DNA of 27,127 nucleotides. Origin: UBA8828 sp964510855 (GTDB taxonomy: Bacteria > Verrucomicrobiota > Verrucomicrobiia > Opitutales > UBA953). Both the position numbers and the translations under genes were made by a program. The notes beneath the pieces were generated by a model. That model was not told the DNA's origin, made no database searches, and saw only the letters and a program-made list of their open reading frames with translations. Below, piece after piece: positions 7,589 through 17,400 of this stretch (position 1 is its first letter; each line of letters opens with the position of its first letter). The stretch lies in the NCBI GenBank assembly GCA_964510855.1, contig CAZEDB010000022.1, positions 1 through 27,127 on the forward strand, given 5' to 3'.

Positions 7589-10500
7589 TTAGGCGAAATA
7601 GCTCACCCCGCCCTCGAAGAGCGGCTGGTGTTTATGACCTGGGATATTTTGAGCAATACCGGAGCCGCGGCGTTCGCTGTGGCCCATCTTACCCAAGACG
7701 CGACCGCAAGGGCTGGTAATCCCTTCAATCGCAAGGTCTGAGCCATTGGGGTTGTCATCAATCGCCGCAGAAGGTTGACCCTCAGCGTCGACATACTGGA
7801 AGGCAATTTGGCCACGTGCAGCTAAGTCAGCCAAAACTTCGGTAGGTCCAGTGAAGCGTCCTTCGCCATGGGAGAAAGGGATCGCATGCGACTCGCCAAC
7901 TTCCATGCGAGCAAGCCAAGGCGAAAGCACCGAGGCAACTCGCGTGGTAGCATAACGCGAAAGATGCCGTCCGATTCGATTATGGAAAAGGGTCGGCGAG
8001 CGATCATCGATATCACGAATTTCACCGTAAGGAACGAGGCCGACTTTAATCAGGGCTTGGAAACCATTGCAGATACCTAACGCCAAGCCGTCGCGGTCGC
8101 GCAACAAGCCCATCACGGCATCCCGGACAACGGGCGCACGTAAAACAGCGGCGATAAACTTACCCGAACCATCGGGCTCATCACCCGCACTGAAGCCGCC
8201 CGGGATCATGAGAATTTGCGAACGGCGAATCGATTCAGCGAACGCCTTGAGCGACTCAGCGAGTGCAGTAGGATTTAAATTACGGAGCACGAGAATCTCA
8301 GGCTCAGCCCCTGCTTCACGGAAGGCACGGGCGGTATCGTATTCGCAATTGGTGCCAGGGAAGACAGGGATGATGACGCGAGGGCGTGCGAGTTTGAGAG
8401 TCGGACGGCGCACCGAGCGTTCAGCATGGGCCAAGGCTGTAATAGGTCGGGCAGGCTCTGAGGCACGGGTCGGGTAGACCGATTCAAGCGTGGCCTCGTG
8501 AGCTTCTAAAAGATCAGCGAGGGTGACCGACGCTCCAGGCCACGATAACACAGGCGCCGCTACGGTATGACCGAGCACACGATGGGGTAAACCCCCAAGA
8601 TCGGCCACTGAAGCGACCTCAAGCACGAGCGCACCCGGGAAAGGTAATAAGAAATCAGGCGTTGGTGCCGACGACAGTTGGACTCCCACGCGATTACCAA
8701 AAGCCATACGCGCCAAGGCATGCCCTACCCCACCCTGACGGACCGCGGCTGCAGCACGGACTTTACCGGCAAGCATGAGTTGATGGACTGCACCTAGGTT
8801 TTTTCGCACCGCAGCTAAATCAGGAAGGAGTGCGGTGGTACGAGGTGACTCTAGAAGCACGAGCGTTGAACCGGCCTGCTTGAGCTCAGCAGATACGATG
8901 TGGGAGGCTAAGGCAGGGACGATGGCAAAGGCGACTAAAGTCGGAGGAACGTCGAGCTCCTTGAACGAACCCGACATACTATCCTTACCCCCAATGGCAG
9001 CGGTACCGAACTCAAGTTGGGCTTCAAGTGCACCGAGTAAGGCCACTAAAGGCTTACCCCAGCGCACGGGATTGGTGCCGAGTTTTTCAAAATATTCTTG
9101 GAGCGTTAAGCGCGCCCGCGCGGGATTGCCGCCTGCAGCGGTTAAACGCGCTAAGGCCTCAACCACCGCACCAACCGCACCATGCCCGGGCGACCACTGG
9201 GCAACCTGAGCATCATAACCATAACTCATCACGGTACAGGATGCTGTCTTACCCTCGAGGACCGGAATCTTAGCCACCATAGCCTCTTGCGGCGTGGTTT
9301 GAGTTTTACCACCAAACGGATGCAAGAGCGTACCTGCCCCGATCGAAGCGTCGAAGCGCTCAACTAGGCCGCGCTGACTTGCATGAGGCAGCGACGCTAA
9401 GCAGGACTGAAGTTCGACGACGCCTGGCGATTGCTTGGGGAGCTGAAAGGGGTGCTGGGCCGCATCAGGAGCGCAAACTTTGGCGGTAGCAGTTTGAGGA
9501 ACCCCATTGGTATCAAGGAAGGCACGCGCGATATCGACCACCTTGGTACCACGCCATTCCATGACGAGGCGGCCACTGTCGGTAACATCGGCTACCGCTA
9601 CCGCTTCGAGATTTTCCTTCGCTGCGGCAGCGACAAAAGCGGCGACATCTTTAGGCTCTAAGACGACCGCCATGCGCTCTTGCGATTCCGACAAAGCAAT
9701 CTCCGTACCATCGAGACCTTCATACTTTAAAGGCACGCGATCGAGATGAACATGGAGGGAGGGAGCGAGTTCGCCGATCGCCACCGAAATACCGCCAGCG
9801 CCAAAGTCATTACAGCGCTTGATGAGACGACTGACGACTTCATCGCGGAAGAGTCGTTGGAGTTTACGCTCCGTGGGTGCATCACCTTTTTGCACTTCAG
9901 CTGAATTCTGTAGGGCGGTTTCGGTATGCTCTTTGGAAGAGCCGGTCGCACCACCCACGCCATCACGTCCGGTACGCCCGCCGACCAAAACAATGACATC
10001 GCCGGGTTGAGGGACGTCGCGACGCACCGCACGGCGAGGCCCAGCCGCCACCACAGCACCGACCTCCATACGCTTAGCAACAAAGCCAGGGTGGTAATGC
10101 TCAGCCACCAAGCCCGTAGCTAAACCAATTTGATTACCGTAAGACGAGTAGCCAGCGGCGGCCTCGCGACAGATTTTCCGTTGCGGGAGTTTACCTGGCA
10201 GCGTTTCAGCTAAGGGCTGAAGAGGGTTGGCTGCACCCGTAACCCGCATGGCTTGGTAGACATAGGAACGCCCCGAAAGAGGATCGCGGATGGCGCCGCC
10301 CAAGCAAGTGGCAGCTCCACCAAAAGGCTCAATCTCAGTAGGGTGGTTATGCGTCTCGTTCTTGAACATCACCAGCCACTCTTCACGGCGACCGTCGACC
10401 TCGATCGGGACAACCAACGAAGCGGCGTTAACCTCTTCAGAATCTTCCTGGTCATCGAGTAGACCTTGGCGACGTAACTCGCGAGCGGCGATGGTTGCCA

Positions 10501-11317
10501 GATCCATCAAGCATACGGGCTTGCCCTCCCGACCCAGTCCTAAGCGCACCTGTTGGTAGCGTTCCCATGAAGCACGGAAAGGCGCAAGTAAGGGCGAAGG
10601 TTCAAACTCAACCGAGGCTAGCTGGGCTAGGAAGGTGGTGTGGCGACAGTGATCCGACCAATAGGTATCGAGAAGTTTTAACTCCGTAAGCGTCGGCGCA
10701 CGCTTAGCTTCATCGCGGAAGTAGGCTTGGCAGAAAAGTAAATCAGCGTCAGACATCGCCAAACCCATGCGGCGGCGTAAATCGCTGAGCGTCGTTGCTG
10801 AATGAGTAAGAAACCCCTCGAGCGTAGCGACGTTTGCCGGGCGCGGGGCAACGCGCTGGAGTGAGGCAGGCTTTTCCAAGGCGGCCTCGCGGGAATCCAC
10901 TGGGTTAATCAGGAAGGTCTTGATGCGGGCCAGATCCGACGGCGTTAGCTGGCCAGAGACGACATAAACACGAGCGGCGGCTACGAGCGGACGTTCCCCA
11001 CCGCCGACAATCTGTAAACACTGGGCGGCGGAATCGGCGCGTTGGTCGAATTGGCCGGGTAAAAACTCTACCGCAAAGGCAACTTCAGTTGCCGCCAGAG
11101 GAAATTGCTCGCGATGCACTTCGTCGACGGGTGGCTCGGCAAAAACCGTGGTGAGCGCGGAGGCAAAGGTTGCAGCGGTTAGACCTTCGACATCATAACG
11201 TTGAAGGAGGCGTAACGATTTTAAATTCGATAGAGCCAGTTGCTCACGTAAGTCGCGCAAGAGAGCCTCAGCCTCCGAACGGAAAGCAGGTTTCTTTTCC
11301 ACGAACAAGCGCCACAT
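7589..11317 (-). CDS. purL: Phosphoribosylformylglycinamidine synthase, large single-chain form
   Basis: This enzyme performs the fourth step of purine synthesis, turning FGAR, glutamine and ATP into FGAM. At 1242 residues it is the large form that carries the PurS-like, synthetase and glutaminase parts in one chain, so no separate purS or purQ is expected. The start MWRLFVEKKPAFRSEAEALL resembles the N-terminus of large PurL of the Firmicutes/Bacteroidetes kind. The synthetase half shows FKNETHNHPTEIEPFGGAAT and FGAGGISVAIGEL. The glutaminase half shows PGTNCEYDTARAF, the nucleophile in LGICNGFQ (C1083) and the His/Glu pair in MGHSERR (H1213, E1215). The ATG is preceded by TAACTAGCCCTC, with no Shine-Dalgarno sequence. 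It lies 121 bases after the giant repeat gene, with only a weak hairpin between. Confidence 0.97.
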   Translation of the reverse strand: MWRLFVEKKPAFRSEAEALLRDLREQLALSNLKSLRLLQRYDVEGLTAATFASALTTVFAEPPVDEVHREQFPLAATEVAFAVEFLPGQFDQRADSAAQCLQIVGGGERPLVAAARVYVVSGQLTPSDLARIKTFLINPVDSREAALEKPASLQRVAPRPANVATLEGFLTHSATTLSDLRRRMGLAMSDADLLFCQAYFRDEAKRAPTLTELKLLDTYWSDHCRHTTFLAQLASVEFEPSPLLAPFRASWERYQQVRLGLGREGKPVCLMDLATIAARELRRQGLLDDQEDSEEVNAASLVVPIEVDGRREEWLVMFKNETHNHPTEIEPFGGAATCLGGAIRDPLSGRSYVYQAMRVTGAANPLQPLAETLPGKLPQRKICREAAAGYSSYGNQIGLATGLVAEHYHPGFVAKRMEVGAVVAAGPRRAVRRDVPQPGDVIVLVGGRTGRDGVGGATGSSKEHTETALQNSAEVQKGDAPTERKLQRLFRDEVVSRLIKRCNDFGAGGISVAIGELAPSLHVHLDRVPLKYEGLDGTEIALSESQERMAVVLEPKDVAAFVAAAAKENLEAVAVADVTDSGRLVMEWRGTKVVDIARAFLDTNGVPQTATAKVCAPDAAQHPFQLPKQSPGVVELQSCLASLPHASQRGLVERFDASIGAGTLLHPFGGKTQTTPQEAMVAKIPVLEGKTASCTVMSYGYDAQVAQWSPGHGAVGAVVEALARLTAAGGNPARARLTLQEYFEKLGTNPVRWGKPLVALLGALEAQLEFGTAAIGGKDSMSGSFKELDVPPTLVAFAIVPALASHIVSAELKQAGSTLVLLESPRTTALLPDLAAVRKNLGAVHQLMLAGKVRAAAAVRQGGVGHALARMAFGNRVGVQLSSAPTPDFLLPFPGALVLEVASVADLGGLPHRVLGHTVAAPVLSWPGASVTLADLLEAHEATLESVYPTRASEPARPITALAHAERSVRRPTLKLARPRVIIPVFPGTNCEYDTARAFREAGAEPEILVLRNLNPTALAESLKAFAESIRRSQILMIPGGFSAGDEPDGSGKFIAAVLRAPVVRDAVMGLLRDRDGLALGICNGFQALIKVGLVPYGEIRDIDDRSPTLFHNRIGRHLSRYATTRVASVLSPWLARMEVGESHAIPFSHGEGRFTGPTEVLADLAARGQIAFQYVDAEGQPSAAIDDNPNGSDLAIEGITSPCGRVLGKMGHSERRGSGIAQNIPGHKHQPLFEGGVSYFA

Positions 11318-11438
11318 GGAGGGCTAGTTAAGAGGAATCAAAAGCCGTAGGGCAAGGAGGATGCGAATGGAGATGAAAAAGGCCCAAGCTCCCTGCCCTT
11401 CGGCAAGGAAGACAAACCCAGCAGATAGCCCGCCTGAC

Positions 11439-14400
11439 TTAGGACAGGGGCTTAATCTCAGGCGCAGAGGCCTTTGCTGACTTACGCCGGCGCCAAGCGG
11501 CCGCCGCGAGAGCCAAGCCCCCTAGCATCAGACCGTAGGTCGAAGGCTCAGGGATGGGGGCGTAGACCAGTTGTATCGAAGCACCCGTATCTACGACCGA
11601 GAAGTTAAGGGCATCAACGGCAACACCACCAGCCGTGAAGCGATTGGTTAAAACCGTGAAGAGCTCATTCACATTATCCACGTTACTTCCCAAGAAGGTA
11701 TAAGTGTAAAGATTCAGGGCAAAAGTGGCCTGAGGATCAAACTCGGTCAAGTCGCCCAAGGTGGTATTATCGAGCAGAGAGATCAGATCGATGGTGAAAC
11801 GGTTAGCTGAGGATAGGGCGGTCAGGTCAAGGAATCCTGCCACACTTACGGTGTCGTAGCTTACCCCTGCGATGCCTTCAGGAGCAACGGACAGTACCTC
11901 AGCCTCAAGCACTCCCCCCGCCTGCAGCGTGAGGCTTCCGAAAGTTTGAGTACCAGGTGAATTACCAGGCGCAAGCACGCCTCCGCTCGTCACCGTAGCT
12001 GTACCGACGTCACCAATGCCAGAAAGTCGACCACCGTTCTCAACAACAAGATTTGCCGAGGCAATATTACCCTGAGTGGTGAGATTGATTTGACCCCCAT
12101 TACCGACGGTCAGATTACCCGCAAAGCTCGCCAGTCCTGAAGCCACCGTGCCACCCGTGAGGAGTACATCACCATCGAACTGAGCGTCGATGGCAACGGA
12201 CTGATTCTCTCCAACAACCACCAGACCCGAAGGAATCGCGCTCGCCGTCAGGGTCACAGTTTGGCCACCCGTTACAAGAAGCTGACCGTTAAAGGCGCCC
12301 GAGACCGCGCCACCTGCATAGTTGATAGAGCCCGTAAAGGCTTCGGCACCGAAGTTAAGAGAGCCGCCCGTACGAAGCTCGAGCGTGGCTTGGGCAGGAC
12401 GATTCCCAACCAAGGAGAGGTCAAGCGCGCCAGCAACGGCGAGATTACCCTCAAAGGAGGCAAGATTGTTCAATGTAGGAGCGCCCGTAATAACGACGTC
12501 CTTGGTAATTCCAGTAAGGTCAACGATGGCACCGTTACCCAACGTTACCGAAGTTACAGGCAGATTGTTAATTTCCTCCGCCGAGAGCTGGCCTGATACA
12601 ACCAATGCCGATGACGAAGCAGCAGAATTAATCAAGGTGCCGCCCGAGAAGAGAATGCTATTCGTAACCGCAAGGTTATTGAGATCGAGAATACCTCCGA
12701 GGAGCGTAATCGAACCAGAACCAAAGGCAGACAAGTTGTCAGCGATTACCTTACCCGTGTTGAGAACCAAGCCACCCGAGAAAGTATTTTCACCCGAGAG
12801 CGTGAGCGTTCCATCCCCATTTTTAGTAAGCACACCGGTACCGGAGATAACATTGCTAACCAAGATATCATCGGAGCGATTAAAGGTCAGGGTGGCATTA
12901 TTGGTGACAGTGCCTGAACCCAAGGAGCCGCTGGTTCCACCGTCGCCAATCTGGAGAATCCCAGAGCTAATCGTGGTAACCCCAGAAAAGGTATTAGTAC
13001 CTGTGAGCACCTGAGTCCCCTCACCAGACTTGGTAAGCGAGAGTGTGGAATTGGAGGCACCACCATTCTCGAGGACACCCGCAAAGGTATGATCGGTGGT
13101 GTTATTAATAGTAAGAACCGCAGCAGCGTTAGTCACACCTTCATGGGCTCGCACTCTACCCGAGCCCACCAGACCCCCAATAGTTTCGTTATTACTTCCC
13201 TTGGCTAACTTAAGGAAAGAGCCCGCACCCAAGGTGACTACAGCGGCATCAGGAATGAAACTGGTTGCGGTAGCTGAACCTGCACTTAACTGAAGAATCG
13301 AGTTGGCTGAAACCGTAAGGTTACCGGTAAAGGTATTGGCTGCACTTGCGAAGACGACGCGACCCGTACCTGTCACGGTGACGTCTCCTGTACCAACAAT
13401 CCCGCCTGTGAAGGTCAATCGATCGGTATTTGTGCTACCGTCTAGGACTACGGAACGGTTCAAGGTAATCGCACCCGAGAACTCGGGCAGAGCCACTGAG
13501 CCGTTGGCGCCAAGGGTGACGACTCCCGAACCTTGATTAGCCACGGTGATGGCACGAGCGACCGTAACAGAACCAAGACGAAGGGTGGTGTTATTACTGC
13601 CCGTCTCGGCATCATTAATCGTAACAGTACCGCCGTTGCCCAAGGCATTTCCGTGGTTAGCAATCAAGGTGCCCTGGCTAAGATTAACACCGCCATTGTA
13701 GGTATTGCTACCCGAGAGGGTGAGCGTTGCGGTGCCCGACTTGGTGAGCGTGATCGCCCGAGTGTTTGTGCCCTGAGCAATAGTACCCGCGAAGGTGCCA
13801 TCGACGGATTGGTTCACCTTGATGGGCCGAAGACCATCGCTAACGATATTAAAGCTCGAGATAAGCTGCGAGCCAACCTCGCCACTAAGATTATTAAGAA
13901 TCGTGGTGCCACCGTTGGTGGCGATGGCTAGCTGACCTGCAGCACCGATGGTAACTGAGGAACTTTGCGCAAGGGAGTTAAGACCAATGGCAAGAATACC
14001 ACCCGTGATACTTGTGGCACCCGTGTAGGTATTGTCACCGAGAAAAGTAGTACGTCCACCTGCGCCCAAGTTGACCGTAATACCAGCCTCACCGCTGATG
14101 ACACCGGCAAGGCGCATACCCTGGCCGCCAGCTGTACCCGTTAAGGTCAGCCCTGAGTTAAGGGTAATATTGTTGGTGAGCGTGAGTTGCGTAGCTCCCG
14201 TGGTTAGGGTTCCACCGTTAATCGTGAGATTACCCGAACCAATGCCGGCGGCATTACTCACTTGAAGGACGCCAGCGTTAAGAACTGTCCCGCCTTCATA
14301 ACTACTAGCTCCAGAGACTGTAAAGGTACCGCCGCCAGAGTAACTGACAGAGCCTGCTCCTGAAATAACGTTAGCTACCGTCACAGCGTCTGAACGATTA

Positions 14401-17400
14401 AAGGCCAGGGTACCAGCATTCGAAATCGCACCTGAACCAATAGTGCCGACGGTGCCACCTGAACCAATTTGCAGCGTACCCTCGTTGATAGTGGTTGTAC
14501 CGCTGTAAGTATTGGCAGTCGTAAGAACAAGCGTTCCGTTGCCCGACTTGGTCAGAGAACCTGAGCCGCCAAGAATCGCAGTGAACGTACCCGAAGATGC
14601 ACTCAGTGCGGCTACGAGTGTACCGTTTGAAATCGTACCACCCGACAAGGTTACAGCGCCCGTAGTCTCAGAGAAGCCTCCAAGATCAAGTGTACCATTG
14701 CTCGTAACAGTAAGAGCGGCGGTGTCAGAAACACTTCCTGCAGCACCAAGTGCCAGAGTGCCTTGTGAAATAGTAGTCGCAATGCCGAGAGAATTAGCTC
14801 CGGAAACCGTCAAGGTACCTAGGCCAGACTTAATCAGTGTACCATTAGAGAAAGCACCTGAAACGGTTACAGGTGAAAGGACAGAGAGTGTACGCGTTGC
14901 TCCACCAAGATTGATAGCACCAGAAAGCGCCAGAGCACCATTATCCTCGGCATTACCCAAGGAAGCATCGCCAGCTAACGAGATGGCATTCGTGAAAGAG
15001 CGAGCCTCGCTAGATACCGAGGAAAGCGAACCACCCCCCAAGGTGAATGTGCTAGTACCGAGAGCGGTATTAGAGCCCGCACGGAGGCGGCCCGAATCCA
15101 GAATAAATCCTGTATTTGAGTTCGAAGTAGAGAGGGTCAAAACCCCATTACCTGATTTGGTGAGTACGCCTCCAGAAAGGGCACCTGAAAGGGTCGTATC
15201 AACGAGAAGGTTGAGAGAGGTTGCGGGAGCGATTGAAACAGCCCCCGAGAAGCTAAGCTTACCACTATCGGTGGCATCACCCATGGTAACAGAGCCGGAT
15301 AGCGCGAGGGCGTTACTTAAAGAGCGATCAGTACTCCCGTCAGATGATAACGCGCCCCCAGAAACCGTGATGAGCCCAGAACCCAACGCGGTATCTGAAC
15401 CAATGCGAATACGACCGGCACTCAAGGAAGTGCCGCCCGCAAACGAATTACTACCCGTTAAAGTCACCGAAGCCGTACCCGACTTGATAATGGAACCTGA
15501 GGTAAGGCCGAAACCACCTTCACTACCTACAGAGTAGTTAACGGTGGAGTTGGCAAAGGTGATGCTCAGAGGGGCGACGTTAGCTGTCAGATTAACCACG
15601 CCTGATGAGGCCGTGTCATCCAGCAACACCGTGTCATTGGAAAGGAAAGCGGTATCGGCAGAGGTACTGTTGAGTTTCCAGGCAGTAGCATCCGACCAAT
15701 CCGCGGTTGAACCCTTCCAGATTGGGAAGGCAGCGGATACGACGAGCTGAACTGTTTTGGTACCGTTGGCGAGGGCGACATTTTGACGAGCCCCGGTGGT
15801 GCCCGAGAAAGTAAAGGCAGAGATGTCGGTGAGCTGACTACCGGTGTAGGTTATGAGATCATAGACAAGAGGCTCCTCCACCGTGCCACCCGCAAGAGTG
15901 GCAAGTGAATTGCCCAGCGCGAAGGTTACACCTTGAGAACCCGAATTGACGGTAATCTCACCATTAACCTGAAGGGCTGAAGTAAACTGAGCCGAACCCG
16001 ATACGCCACTAATTCCATACGTGAGCGTCGAAGTATCGGTGGAGGACTGGCCGAAGATTAAGGAGTCGAGCGTAAGCGTGCCGAGACCAGCTGCGCCGAC
16101 GGCAAGCGTGGAGCCATTGCTGAGCGTAACAGCAGCAAGGGAACCTGAACCCGTCAACGTACCTGAGATCGCGGAGGCGCCATTTACACGTCCGCCATTA
16201 AGTACAGAGAGTGTTGCACCAGATGCGACCGACAAGGCACTGTCAGCATGAAGCGAGCCGGTAGATCCAATAGTCAGCGTGCCATTCGATACCGTGGTAG
16301 TACCCGTGTAGGTGTTGGTGCCCGTAAGTGTGAGACTCGAGGAGCCAAGCTTGGTTAAGGAGCCCGTACCTGAAATGGCATTCGCCGCAGTGACAGCATC
16401 GGAACGATTAAATACGAGTGCGGCATTATTAGTAACAGCACCTGAGCCGAGTGAACCGCTTGTACCAGCGGAGCCGATTTGCAGCGTACCAGCCGAAATG
16501 GTAGTGGTGCCGTAACTATTTGTACCCGTGAGGATGAGGGTGCCGTTGCTGATCTTAGTTAAAGAACCTGTGCCTGAAATGGCGTTAGCAACGGTGATGG
16601 TGTCAGAACGATTGAAAATTAAGGCCGAATTATTGGTGACGGTACCTGAACCGAGCGTACCCGTGGTACCGCCAGAGCCAATCTCAAGAGTACCACCGGA
16701 AATAGTCGTGGTGCCGCCGTACGTGTTTGCTCCAGTTAGGATGGTTGATCCTGAGCCGGACTGGGTGAGCGAGCCGCTACCCGAGATGGCGTTTGCAACC
16801 GTGAGCGCATCTGAACGGTTAAAGATAAGTGAGGCATTATTCGTAACTGTAGCAGTACCTAAAGTACCTGCCGTACCACCATTGCCGACCTGGAGGGCGC
16901 CGTTACTAAGCGTTAAAGTGCCCGATAGAGTGTTATCGGCGAGCAGCGTCAAAGTGCCGACACCACTTTTAACCACTGGGCGCGCGCCTGCCAATACACC
17001 ACCGAAAGATTGATTAGTTCCGTAGTTAAAAGTAAGCGTGCCAGCCGTGACGGTAGCAGTACCTGTGTAATTGGTAGCATCACCACGGAGTTCGACGCCT
17101 TGAGCGCCGCCGATATCCAGATTACCCGTACCCGAAAGCGAACCCGTCAGGCGAAGGTTAATTAAGAAGGCCGTATTATTACCAACGAGTGCACCACCAG
17201 CGGAGGTAACGCTGAGATTATTCCTAAGGATTGTGCCGCCACCGCCACCGTTATTATTGGTAATAACGGCCGTGGAGAGCGTACCACCGTCGAGCACGAT
17301 GTCATGCGCAGACGTCATACCCGTGTTATCGGTGTCGCGCGTCTCCATGCGACCACCCGTCTTAACAGTAATAGTACCTGTAGCGGAGGTTAGTGATCCG

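Noticed and set aside
11392..11408. Hairpin CCTGCC-CTTC-GGCAAGG between the giant gene and purL, as a terminator of the giant gene.
   Set aside because: The stem has a bulge and the T-run (TTTTT, complement of 11376-11380) lies about 11 bases beyond it, too far for a standard terminator.
14512..15537. Long open frames on the plus strand opposite the giant repeat gene, up to about 341 codons.
   Set aside because: The Gly/Thr/Ser-rich repeats of the sense strand give Val/Pro/Ala/Glu-rich antisense frames with few stops; no domain or signal is visible.
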